Part shown: positions 17,432 through 25,657 of the stretch, in pieces
Position numbering within the stretch: position 1 is the stretch's first letter
Layout: every line of letters starts with the position of its first letter
Assembly (NCBI GenBank): GCA_958353395.1
Contig: CATWSG010000002.1
Span: forward strand, 62,001-126,000
DNA from: an uncultured Collinsella sp.
GTDB taxonomy: Bacteria; Actinomycetota; Coriobacteriia; Coriobacteriales; Coriobacteriaceae
DNA: 64,000 bases
Direction of reading: 5' to 3'
Program-made: the position numbers and the translations under genes
Notes under the pieces: generated by a model
Databases searched by the model: none
Told to the model about the DNA's origin: nothing
Seen by the model: the letters and a program-made list of their open reading frames with translations, nothing else

Positions 17432-18650
17432 GACTGCGCTTCGCATGGCGCTGGCGCACCCGTTCTACCTGCTCATCTATACGGTGTTCATCTCGCTCAT
17501 GGGCGTATTCATCGCGGCATCGGTGAGCTGGAACTCGTCGCAGCTCACCGAGTACGAGCCCTACGATGCCAACGTGATCGTGGTCGACCGCGACGACAGC
17601 GACCTTTCGCATGCGCTCACCAAGCACCTGGGGTCGCGCTTTGAGTTGGTCACGGGCGTCGGCGACGATACCTACGATCTTGCGGACGCGCTCTCCAAGA
17701 GCAACAGCGCCAAGGGTAGCGCCGACTGCGTGTTCTTTATCCCGGAGGGGTTTGAGAACGACCTGGTCGCGGCCGCCCGCGCGGGGGAGGCCCTGCCCAA
17801 GCTCGATGTGACCTACGGTGCCGGCACCATGGCGGCGGCGCTTTCGTCTGCTGAGGCCTCGCGCTGGATTTCGCTCGCGGGCGCTGCAGCGGCCCTAGAG
17901 CCCGCCGCCTCTAATGGTAGCGTCGCCAAGGCCGCCGAGCATGCCGCCGCCAAGCGCGCCGAGGTCCAGATTGAGCAGGTCAAGGTTGGTTCGACTGCCG
18001 CCGCCATGCTCAAGTCGTATTTCAACTTTGGCGCGTACGCGATTATCTCGTCGGTCATCGTATCGGTGGGGCTGGTGTTCTCGGGCATGAACGAGCCCGA
18101 GCGCGTGCGTCGTATGGATGCCGGCCCAATCTCCGAGCGCCGGCGTTCGCTCGCCGTGTTTGCGGCCGCCACTGTGATCACCGTCTGCATCTGGTTTGTG
18201 TCGAGCATGATGGGCGTCGTGGGCTTTGCCGGCGCGGTTGCCGAGGTCGGCGTGGGTCGTGTGTGCCTGGCGCTGGCGGCGACGTTTGCCCTGGCGTGCA
18301 CGCCTCTGGCCGTTGGCTTTGCCCTTTCGAGCCTGGGTGCGCGTGAGGAGCTGCTCAACGGTGTGGGCAACCTGCTCGGCATGCTCATGACGTTTTTGGG
18401 CGGCGCCTGGATGCCGCTGTCGCTGATGGGCCCAGCCGTGCAGACCGCGGCGCATTTTGTGCCGACGTATTGGGTGAACGACGCGATTGGCAAGGCGCTC
18501 GCCGCGGACCTGACGTCCACCGTGCTGGGCGACATCGCTTGCGATCTGGGCGTCACAGTGCTCTTTGCCGCGGCCATCGCCGCCGTAGGCCTAGCCCTCG
18601 CCCACAACAAATCCCACGCCCAGACACCTACTCATTGGGGACAGACTTAA
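17418..18650 (+). CDS. ABC-2 type transporter permease (second), C-terminus supplied by a repeat element
   Basis: This 410-residue permease has the same topology as its partner: one TM, a large extracellular region, then about five TMs from residue 195 on. The start ATG 17418 has a good AAGGAG site inside the preceding gene. The last residues (about THWGQT) and the TAA stop are encoded by a copy of the TCATTGGGGAC palindrome family that fills the following spacer. The native C-terminus was therefore probably replaced when the repeat arrived. Confidence 0.86.
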   Translation: MSTFKTALRMALAHPFYLLIYTVFISLMGVFIAASVSWNSSQLTEYEPYDANVIVVDRDDSDLSHALTKHLGSRFELVTGVGDDTYDLADALSKSNSAKGSADCVFFIPEGFENDLVAAARAGEALPKLDVTYGAGTMAAALSSAEASRWISLAGAAAALEPAASNGSVAKAAEHAAAKRAEVQIEQVKVGSTAAAMLKSYFNFGAYAIISSVIVSVGLVFSGMNEPERVRRMDAGPISERRRSLAVFAAATVITVCIWFVSSMMGVVGFAGAVAEVGVGRVCLALAATFALACTPLAVGFALSSLGAREELLNGVGNLLGMLMTFLGGAWMPLSLMGPAVQTAAHFVPTYWVNDAIGKALAADLTSTVLGDIACDLGVTVLFAAAIAAVGLALAHNKSHAQTPTHWGQT

Positions 18651-18752
18651 ATGACTAGCCATCGGGGGCAGATAAGGAGCGTCCCCAACTGCCGGGTGGC
18701 GAAAGAGCGTCCCTTGTGACTAGTCATTTAAGAACGTCCCCAATGACTAGTC
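18630..18752. repeat. GGGGAC-type short palindromes (REP-like), pair at 3' end of ABC operon
   Basis: 18718-18752 is a perfect 11-bp inverted repeat (GACTAGTCATT / AATGACTAGTC) around a TAAGAACGTCCCC loop. A degenerate copy, ACTCATTGGGGACAGACTT with AAATGACTAG, starts at 18630 inside the permease gene. Related copies occur near 22230, 30668 and 60913-60986. Confidence 0.75.
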
Positions 18753-18843
18753 TGAAACAAATCCCCACTCTCGCCCCAAAATAGTTCGCCAAGGTTTACT
18801 ATTACGTTCATAAAGTAGTACTAGGCTAACAATGGGGGATACC

Positions 18844-19557
18844 ATGGCAACGCAGGAAGCCTACGTCCAGGTTAAGGATCTCAAAAAGCACTACGGCGAC
18901 GGTGATGCGCGCCTGACGGTACTCGATGGCATCGACACGTCCATCAACCGAGGCGAGATCTGCGTCATGCTGGGGCCCTCGGGCTCGGGCAAGTCGACGT
19001 TTCTTAACCTGATCGGCGGCCTGGAGGGTGCCGACGCTGGCTCTATTTTGGTGGACGGCTGCGACCTCACGGTGCTCAAACCTACCGACCTGGGCGAGTA
19101 TCGCCGCCGTGAGCTGGGATTTGTCTTCCAGTTCTACAACCTGGTGCCCGATCTCACCATCAAGGAGAACATCGAGGTCACGGCGCACCTGTCCAAAAAC
19201 CCGCTCAATGTCGACGACCTGCTGCGTTCGCTGGGCCTTTACGAGCACCGCAACAAGTTCCCGCGCCAGGTCTCGGGCGGCCAGCAGCAGCGCTGCGCCA
19301 TCGGCCGTGCGCTCGTCAAAAACCCGGGCCTGCTGCTGTGCGACGAGCCCACCGGTGCGCTCGACTATAAGACGTCCAAGGAAATCTTGCAGCTCATGGA
19401 GGATGTCAACCGCACCTACGGCTGCACCATCATCATTGTCACCCACAATGCCGCCATCGCGCGCATGGCCGATCGCGTGCTGCGCCTGCGCGACGGGCGC
19501 ATCGTCGAGGATGAGCTCAACGAGTCGCCCGTTGCGGCCGCCGAGCTCGATTGGTAG
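18844..19557 (+). CDS. MacB/LolD-type ABC transporter ATP-binding protein
   Basis: This 237-residue ATPase has Walker A GPSGSGKST (about 44-52), the Q-loop GFVFQFYNL typical of the LolD/MacB/FtsE group, signature VSGGQQQR and Walker B LLLCDEPTGALD. The start ATG 18844 has GGGGGAT 6 bases upstream, while an earlier in-frame ATG at 18832 lies too close to the spacer repeats. It overlaps nothing but is immediately followed by its FtsX-type permease. The pair is likely a mechanotransmission or antimicrobial-peptide ABC system. Confidence 0.92.
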   Translation: MATQEAYVQVKDLKKHYGDGDARLTVLDGIDTSINRGEICVMLGPSGSGKSTFLNLIGGLEGADAGSILVDGCDLTVLKPTDLGEYRRRELGFVFQFYNLVPDLTIKENIEVTAHLSKNPLNVDDLLRSLGLYEHRNKFPRQVSGGQQQRCAIGRALVKNPGLLLCDEPTGALDYKTSKEILQLMEDVNRTYGCTIIIVTHNAAIARMADRVLRLRDGRIVEDELNESPVAAAELDW

Positions 19558-19565
19558 GCGGCGCC

Positions 19566-22232
19566 ATGACACCTCTCGCAAAACGTCTCCCGCGCGAGCT
19601 GCGCCGCAATATCGGCAAGTACCTGGGCATCTTTTTGCTTATGTGCGGAAGCATCGCTCTCACCTCGGGATTTTTGCTCGCAGCGCATTCCATCGGCTGC
19701 CTTATCGATGACATGCGCGATGCGTACGCGATTGAGGACGGCCGCGTGACCACCTCCTTCGAGGCTACCGACGATCAACTCAAGGCCGCCGAGGATGCAG
19801 CCGGCGACGTCGGCGGCGTCACGCTCTACAAGAATTTCTCCATCGACGCCATCATCAAAAAGACCGCCGGCGACGACGGCACCAAGCGCACGCTGCGCAC
19901 CTATGCGCACCGCGCTAAGGTGGACATTGCGTCCTACTGTGAGGGCAAGGAGCCCAAAACGGACGATGAGGTGGCAATCGACCGTGTCTTCGCCACCAAC
20001 AACGACCTCGCCGTGGGCGATAAGGTCGAGCTCGAGGGTCGCACCTACACCATCTGCGGCATCATGACCCAGCCCGATAGCCAGGCGCTGTTCCTCAACA
20101 ATTCGGACTTTACGGTGAACACCATCACCTATGGCGTGGCCGAGATCAGCGACGCCGGCTTTGCCGCGCTCGAGGACGCTGGCGGCGCACCCGCCTACAC
20201 CTATTCCTTTACCTTTACCGATCGCGATCTCTCCACTGCAGATCGCATCGATGCGGAGCAGGATATGGTCGAGGCGCTGACCGATGCCGATGCGCGCGTT
20301 GACGATCTGATCGATGCCGATTCCAACCAGGGCATTGGCTATGCGCGCGACGACGTAGACGGCGACTCCATGATGTGGATGACGCTGCTCGACATCATCA
20401 TCGTGATCATGGCGTTTGTCTTTGTGGTCCTTACCGACGCCACCATCGAGGAGGAGAGTGCCATCATCGGCACGCTGCTCGCCAGCGGTTATCGCCGTCG
20501 CGAGATCGTCCTGCACTACCTTGCGCTTCCCGCTACCGTGGGCGTGATCGCGGCGCTTTTGGGCACCGCGCTCGGCGTTGTGTTCTTTACCGAGCCCATG
20601 CGCAGCCTCTATTACGGTTCGTACAGCCTGCCTCCCTTCCAGGTGTACTGGAGCTGGGGGATCTTTGTGAAGTGCGCCGTGGTTCCCGCCGCTGCGCTCA
20701 TTCTCATCACGCTGGTGGGCCTGCTTCGCAAGATGGACAAGACGCCGTTGCAGTTCCTTCGTCACGAGGCGAGCGGCAAATCTGGCACCAAGCGCGGCCT
20801 GCAGCTGCCGGAGCGCGTGGGTTTTGTCTCGCGCTTCCGCCTGCGTATTTTCCTGCGCAACCTGGGCAACTTCGCCACGCTCTTCGTAGGTATTGCGTTT
20901 GCGTCGCTGCTGCTGCTCTTTGGCCTGGCGATTCTGCCCACGATGACGCACTACGCGGATAACCTCGAGACGAGCCTGGTCGCCGAGTACCAGTACACGC
21001 TCAAGGCGCCGCTGGAGCTTGAGGGCACCGCCGAGGAACGTGAGCAGTGGTCGGCACTCGAGCGCTTGCAGTCGGTGGACGGCGCGCTGCTTTCCGCCGC
21101 TCAGGATGCCGATGACGAGCTTGACGACGCGGCCGATGCGGCGCAGGCGGCAGCCGATGCCGCGACCGCATCTCCGTCTGCCGAGAGCCTGACCGCAGCG
21201 CAGGATGCGCTTGCCAAGGTCCAGGACAAGAAGGATGCGCTTTATGCGCGCCTCGATGACCTTGCCGACGCTCTCGGCTGCGACCGCGATGAGACTATCG
21301 ACCTGATCGGCAAGGCCTCTAAGATCGACACTGACAACGACGATATCCACCCGGTCAATACGACCGATAACGGCGCGGGCGCAATCGCACAGGCCGAGAA
21401 ATACGCCGTTTACCAGCTGCAATACGACCGCGGCGATGGAAATGGCGAGGAGACGATTTCCGTCTACGGCATTTCATCCGATTCGCGCTATTGGAAAGAC
21501 CTCAACGTCGGCAACGGACGCGTCGTCTTTGGCGGTGGCTTGCTCGACAAGTTTGGCTGGAGCGAGGGTCAGAAGGTTAAGCTTCGCGACAAGTACGAGG
21601 GCAAGAATTATTCCTTTGAGTACGTGGGCAAGGACTGCGTTTGGGGCTCTAAGTCGGATATGAATGTCTATATGAGCATCGACGACTTTAACGAGCTGTT
21701 CGGCAACGACGCCGCCTACTTTAACGGCTATGTGAGCGACGAGAAGCTCAACCTCGATGCTCGTTACTTTGCCGGCGACACCACGCCCGACGACATGCGT
21801 GCCGTGGGCGACCAGTTCATCGGCATGATGAGCAAAATGATCGGCATGATGGTCGGGCTCGCGGTGTTCATCTTTCTGCTGTTTATGTACCTGCTGACCA
21901 AGGCTGTGATCGACCACAGCGCCCGTTCGATTAGCTACATGAAGGTCTTTGGCTATCGCGATGGCGAGATCTCGCATCTGTACATCCGCTCGATCACGCT
22001 GTGCGTGGCGACGTCGCTCGTGCTGAGCCTGCCCGTGATCATCGGCTCGCTCACGGCCATCTTCCGCTCGATGCTGCTCGCCTACAACGGCAATATCGAG
22101 ATCTACGTGCCCGCTTGGTCCATGGCGGCGTGCGCAGGAATCGGCTTTGCGACCTACCTGGTCGTGGCGCTGCTGCACACGCGCTCCATCAAGCGCGTCA
22201 GTCTGGCCGAAGCCCTCAAAGTCCAAGAGTAG
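19566..22232 (+). CDS. FtsX/MacB-type ABC transporter permease
   Basis: This 888-residue permease has an N-terminal TM (about 18-40), an extracellular domain, and FtsX helices around residues 275-400. A second long extracellular segment (about 470-730) includes an Ala/Asp-rich coiled coil (DDAADAAQAAADAATA). Further TMs lie from about 755 to the end. This duplicated-FtsX layout with a coiled coil is seen in large permeases of Gram-positive ABC systems. The start ATG 19566 overlaps no gene and lies 9 bases after the ATPase stop. Its TAG stop sits at the edge of a TAGTCATTTAAGAACG palindrome copy. Confidence 0.88.
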   Translation: MTPLAKRLPRELRRNIGKYLGIFLLMCGSIALTSGFLLAAHSIGCLIDDMRDAYAIEDGRVTTSFEATDDQLKAAEDAAGDVGGVTLYKNFSIDAIIKKTAGDDGTKRTLRTYAHRAKVDIASYCEGKEPKTDDEVAIDRVFATNNDLAVGDKVELEGRTYTICGIMTQPDSQALFLNNSDFTVNTITYGVAEISDAGFAALEDAGGAPAYTYSFTFTDRDLSTADRIDAEQDMVEALTDADARVDDLIDADSNQGIGYARDDVDGDSMMWMTLLDIIIVIMAFVFVVLTDATIEEESAIIGTLLASGYRRREIVLHYLALPATVGVIAALLGTALGVVFFTEPMRSLYYGSYSLPPFQVYWSWGIFVKCAVVPAAALILITLVGLLRKMDKTPLQFLRHEASGKSGTKRGLQLPERVGFVSRFRLRIFLRNLGNFATLFVGIAFASLLLLFGLAILPTMTHYADNLETSLVAEYQYTLKAPLELEGTAEEREQWSALERLQSVDGALLSAAQDADDELDDAADAAQAAADAATASPSAESLTAAQDALAKVQDKKDALYARLDDLADALGCDRDETIDLIGKASKIDTDNDDIHPVNTTDNGAGAIAQAEKYAVYQLQYDRGDGNGEETISVYGISSDSRYWKDLNVGNGRVVFGGGLLDKFGWSEGQKVKLRDKYEGKNYSFEYVGKDCVWGSKSDMNVYMSIDDFNELFGNDAAYFNGYVSDEKLNLDARYFAGDTTPDDMRAVGDQFIGMMSKMIGMMVGLAVFIFLLFMYLLTKAVIDHSARSISYMKVFGYRDGEISHLYIRSITLCVATSLVLSLPVIIGSLTAIFRSMLLAYNGNIEIYVPAWSMAACAGIGFATYLVVALLHTRSIKRVSLAEALKVQE

Positions 22233-22259
22233 TCATTTAAGAACGTTCCCAACGACTAG
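22230..22259. repeat. GGGGAC-type short palindrome, copy at the FtsX permease stop
   Basis: TAGTCATTTAAGAACGTTCC followed by CAACGACTAG. It is the same family as 18718-18752 with slightly degenerate arms, and the gene's stop codon is its first triplet. Confidence 0.65.
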
Positions 22260-22341
22260 GTGTCGTACTTGACTTTAACTCTGCTTTAACTGGTACCATC
22301 CTCTATGTCTGTAACGCCATATAGACCGAGGGGATATATCT

Positions 22342-23547
22342 ATGACCGCAACTGCACCCGCAGCACCCGCTAAGGTGTACTTCACCAACCTGCGCACGCA
22401 TGCTCGCGAGAGCCAGCTCGACAAGCTCAAGCGCCTCATCCGTCACGCCGGTATTGAGCAGATCGACTTTGAGAACAAGTTCGTCGCCATTAAGATTCAC
22501 TTCGGCGAGCTGGGCAACCTGAGCTTTTTGCGCCCCAACTACGCTCGCGCCGTCGCCGACGTGGTGAAGGAGCTGGGCGGCAAGCCCTTCCTCACCGACT
22601 GCAACACGCTCTATGTCGGTAGCCGCAAAAACGCGCTCGAGCACATCGACACCGCCTACCAGAACGGCTTTACCCCGTATGCCACGGGTTGCCAGATCAT
22701 CATCGCCGACGGCCTCAAGGGCACCGACGAGGCGCTCGTCCCGGTCGAGGGCGGCGAGTACGTGCACGAGGCCAAGATCGGTCAGGCGCTCATGGATGCC
22801 GATATCGTGATCAGCCTCACCCACTTTAAGGGCCATGAGCAGGCCGGTTTTGGCGGCGCCATGAAGAACCTGGGCATGGGAGGCGGCAGCCGTGCCGGCA
22901 AGATGGAGCAGCATGCCGCCGGCAAGCCGAACGTCGCGACCGAGCACTGCGTTGGCTGCCATGCCTGCGAAAAGATCTGTGCGCACAACGCCATCTCGTT
23001 TGACGATACCCGCGAGCGCGAGCTTGCCAACGGCAACACTCGCACGGTGCACGTGGCTGCCATCGACCACGATCGCTGCGTGGGCTGCGGACGCTGCATT
23101 GCGGCATGCAACCAGGACTGCATCAAGCCCGGCTATGAGGCCGCGGCCGACGTGCTCAACTGCAAGATCGCCGAGTATACGAAGGCCGTCGTCGACGGCC
23201 GCCCGAGCTTCCACATCTCGCTTGCCATGGACATCAGCCCCAACTGCGATTGCCATCCCGAAAACGACACGCCTATCGTCAACGATATCGGCATGTTCGC
23301 GAGCTTCGACCCGGTCGCCATTGACCAGGCCTGCGCCGATGCCGTCATGGCATCCGAGCCGCTGCCCAACACCGAGCTCACCGATAGCGCGGCCAAGATG
23401 GAGCACAACCACGAGTATCTGGAGGGCGAGCAGGCCAAGGATCCCTTCTGCATCACGCATCCCGACACCGACTGGCGCGTGTGCATCGCGCACGCCGAGA
23501 AGATTGGCCTGGGCACGAGCGAGTATGAGCTCATCGAGGTCAAGTAG
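22342..23547 (+). CDS. DUF362-family protein with two [4Fe-4S] ferredoxin motifs
   Basis: This 401-residue cytoplasmic iron-sulfur protein has an N-terminal DUF362 region (about 1-190, with KIHFGELGN and GFGGAMKNLGMG). Two cluster motifs follow, CVGCHACEKIC (about 202-212) and CVGCGRCIAAC (about 240-250). A C-terminal DUF362 continuation contains NCDCHPENDTP. Proteins of this family are widespread in anaerobes, and their physiological role is poorly defined. A GAGGGGAT ribosome site precedes ATG 22342. It appears monocistronic, ended by a bidirectional terminator. Confidence 0.88.
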   Translation: MTATAPAAPAKVYFTNLRTHARESQLDKLKRLIRHAGIEQIDFENKFVAIKIHFGELGNLSFLRPNYARAVADVVKELGGKPFLTDCNTLYVGSRKNALEHIDTAYQNGFTPYATGCQIIIADGLKGTDEALVPVEGGEYVHEAKIGQALMDADIVISLTHFKGHEQAGFGGAMKNLGMGGGSRAGKMEQHAAGKPNVATEHCVGCHACEKICAHNAISFDDTRERELANGNTRTVHVAAIDHDRCVGCGRCIAACNQDCIKPGYEAAADVLNCKIAEYTKAVVDGRPSFHISLAMDISPNCDCHPENDTPIVNDIGMFASFDPVAIDQACADAVMASEPLPNTELTDSAAKMEHNHEYLEGEQAKDPFCITHPDTDWRVCIAHAEKIGLGTSEYELIEVK

Positions 23548-23596
23548 CGCCTAGCTATTGGACAAAATAAGCGCCTTTGTAGCGTTAGTTGAGCAA

Positions 23597-23634
23597 AAGC
23601 CGCCCGTGAGCACAGCGCTCACGGGCGGCTTTTT
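23597..23634. terminator. Bidirectional terminator between convergent genes
   Basis: A 15-bp stem (23597-23611 / 23617-23631) is followed by TTTT on the plus strand and preceded by AAAA, so it can serve both the DUF362 gene and the hydrolase on the minus strand. Confidence 0.85.
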
Positions 23635-23711
23635 GGAAGTGCGGCGAAAAATCGAATCCCGCCGACCACAAACCGTTTTTTGGCAACAAAACCCCAGACG
23701 TTGCTTTTTGC

Positions 23712-24677
23712 CTAAAAATACTCGTCGAGGAAGTTGTCGACCGTGTTCCAGTAGAGTTCGGGGTCGACCTGCGCGCTCTTGGCGTGGGTGGCGCCATGGA
23801 TAGTGAGCTTTTGCTTGACCTTGCTGGCGCACGCGTCGTAGTTTTGGTCGAGCATGCTGTACGGCACAAAAGTGTCCTGGTCGCCGTGGATAAACAGCAT
23901 GGGAACCGTCGCGTGTTTGAGTTGCTCCACACTGCTCGCCTTATGAAAGTCGTAGCCCGCGCGCACGTTGCACACCAAGTTTGCTACATCGAGCAAGGGA
24001 AAGCTGGGCAGGCCGAACACGTCCTTGAGCTGCAGAGAAAACTCGTCCCAAACACTTGTATAACCGCAGTCCTCGATAATGCATTTCACGTTTGCGGGCA
24101 GAGATTCCCCCGCGACGTTCATGGCAGTTGCCGCACCCATCGACTCGCCAAAGACCAGGATGCGCGCCTCGGGGTCAGCCTGAACGATTTGCTCGATCCA
24201 TGCGACGATGTCGAGGCGCTCGGGCCAGCCCATGCCGATATAGTCGCCGCCGGAGCGCTCGTGGGCGCGTGCGGCGGGTGCGAGTACGTTCATGCCGCGG
24301 TCGTGGAATCGCTTGACGTATCGGGCCATACCGATGGGCTCGTTGGTATATCCATGCAGGCAGACGGCGTAATCGTGTGCGCTCTCCGACGCAGCAAAAT
24401 ACCAGGCGGCAAGCTCGGTCCCGTCGTTCGCGGTGAGGCTGCTGCTCTCGCGGTTTTCCTTAAACCACGCCCGTGCCTCGCCCTCCTCGGCGTCCATCTG
24501 CTCGCCCTTTTCGGCGTCCTTGCCATCCTGCATCATCTTCATGGTGTACGGCGCTTGGGGATTCAGCGCGAAGTCAAACAGAAAGTTGCCGGCAAATCCG
24601 AGCAGCGCAACGACAGCCACCAGTGCAACAATGCCGGCTATCTTGAGCTTTCGATGGGAACGTGCGTTTTGAGACAT
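23712..24677 (-). CDS. Membrane-anchored alpha/beta hydrolase
   Basis: This 321-residue protein has an N-terminal TM anchor (about 13-35) and an extracytoplasmic alpha/beta-hydrolase fold. The oxyanion strand is CLHGYT, the nucleophile elbow is FGESMG, the acid lies in HGDQDTFVP and the catalytic His in GATHAKS. This is the BAAT/YqkD-like family of presumed esterases, and the substrate is unknown. Start at 24677 with GGAGAAT upstream on the minus strand. Two near-identical 14-bp palindromes lie in its promoter region (24698-24711 and 24743-24756). Confidence 0.87.
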   Translation of the reverse strand: MSQNARSHRKLKIAGIVALVAVVALLGFAGNFLFDFALNPQAPYTMKMMQDGKDAEKGEQMDAEEGEARAWFKENRESSSLTANDGTELAAWYFAASESAHDYAVCLHGYTNEPIGMARYVKRFHDRGMNVLAPAARAHERSGGDYIGMGWPERLDIVAWIEQIVQADPEARILVFGESMGAATAMNVAGESLPANVKCIIEDCGYTSVWDEFSLQLKDVFGLPSFPLLDVANLVCNVRAGYDFHKASSVEQLKHATVPMLFIHGDQDTFVPYSMLDQNYDACASKVKQKLTIHGATHAKSAQVDPELYWNTVDNFLDEYF

Positions 24678-24697
24678 GCGGTATTCTCCTATAAGAT

Positions 24698-24756
24698 GTT
24701 AATACATCAACATTTAATGCAAGCGCATTATGGACGTTCGCCGTTGATGCGTCAAC
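24698..24756. promoter_or_regulatory. Paired 14-bp palindromes, candidate repressor operators
   Basis: GTTGATGCGTCAAC (24743-24756) and, on the minus strand, GTTGATGTATTAAC (24698-24711) are variants of one dyad, with centres 45 bp apart. A third dyad, TAATGC-AAGC-GCATTA, lies between them (24715-24730). The cluster sits between divergent genes, nearest to the hydrolase. A TetR- or MarR-like repressor is a plausible partner, by inference only. Confidence 0.5.
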
Positions 24757-24832
24757 AAGCAAAGAATGGGTAAACAAGTGGTCACGTATGATGCAAATTT
24801 CGCACGTACCTAGACGCTTTGATATAGTGTTG

Positions 24833-24838
24833 AGAACT
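24833..24838 (+). promoter_or_regulatory. Candidate -10 element of the hemolysin III gene
   Basis: TATAGT lies 25 bases before the start codon at 24864. No convincing -35 element was found. Confidence 0.4.
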
Positions 24839-24863
24839 CTTTACGTTGGAGGATGTAACCGGC

Positions 24864-25547
24864 ATGTCCGATTCGAGCGACAGTTCTAAGCCGCGACCCA
24901 AGACCGCGGCCGTTCCACACTACACGGTGGGTGAGGAGATCATGAACTCCGTCACCCATGGTGTCGGCTGCCTGCTGGGTATCGCGGGCCTGGTGCTCCT
25001 GATCGTATTCGCCGCCCTGCGCGGCGGAGGCCCGGCCCACATGGCCGCGGCGATTGTCTATGGCGTCAGCATTATCCTCGAATACCTAGCCTCCACGCTC
25101 TACCACGCGATTCAGCCCGCGCGCGCCAAGCGCGTGTTTCGCGTCATCGACCACAGCTGCATCTACCTGCTCATAGCTGGCAGCTATACGCCGTTTTGCC
25201 TCATCACGCTCGCAAACGACGGCGGCGCTGTGCTGTTCTTTGCCGTATGGGCCATCGCCATTATCGGCATCGCCCTCGAGTGCTTTATGCGCGAGCGTCA
25301 ACCGCACTGGGTAAGCGGCCTGGTCTACCTGCTGATGGGCTGGCTCGTTGTCTTTAAGCTGCCCGAACTTGTGGCGCTGCTCAACCCCGTGGCACTTGCC
25401 CTGCTCGCCGTCGGCGGCGTGTGCTACACCGCGGGCGTGCCGTTCTATATCGCCAAAAACGTGCGCTATCTTCACAGCGTGTTTCACCTGTGGGTGCTCG
25501 CCGGCAGCATCTTCCAGTTCATGGCGGTGATTCTCTTCGTAATCTAG
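24864..25547 (+). CDS. Hemolysin III family (PAQR-like) membrane protein
   Basis: This 227-residue protein has seven predicted TM helices and the family landmarks NSVTHGVG, STLYHAI, DHSCIYLLIAGSYTPF and HSVFHLWVLAGS. Together these supply the conserved Asp/His metal-site residues of the HlyIII/PAQR group. In bacteria the role is uncertain (membrane homeostasis or a hydrolase), and the 'hemolysin' name is historical. The start ATG 24864 has GGAGG at 10 bases. An upstream TTG at 24846 overlaps that site and was rejected. Confidence 0.9.
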   Translation: MSDSSDSSKPRPKTAAVPHYTVGEEIMNSVTHGVGCLLGIAGLVLLIVFAALRGGGPAHMAAAIVYGVSIILEYLASTLYHAIQPARAKRVFRVIDHSCIYLLIAGSYTPFCLITLANDGGAVLFFAVWAIAIIGIALECFMRERQPHWVSGLVYLLMGWLVVFKLPELVALLNPVALALLAVGGVCYTAGVPFYIAKNVRYLHSVFHLWVLAGSIFQFMAVILFVI

Positions 25548-25657
25548 CGACCACGCCTGCGCGCCCGCGTCCTTGTTTGGGCGCCGGTGCAATTGCCGTA
25601 TCCGCCGTCAACGTTTTAATCCGACGTCCCGAATCTTGGAGGTTCGAGAAACTCCCG

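Noticed and set aside
19416..21422. 668-codon minus-strand open frame
   Set aside because: Antisense to the FtsX-type permease, with no domain features.
22269..22299. Sigma-70 promoter TTGACT...TACCAT for the DUF362 gene
   Set aside because: The spacing is 19 bases and the -10 is poor, so it is not listed as a feature.
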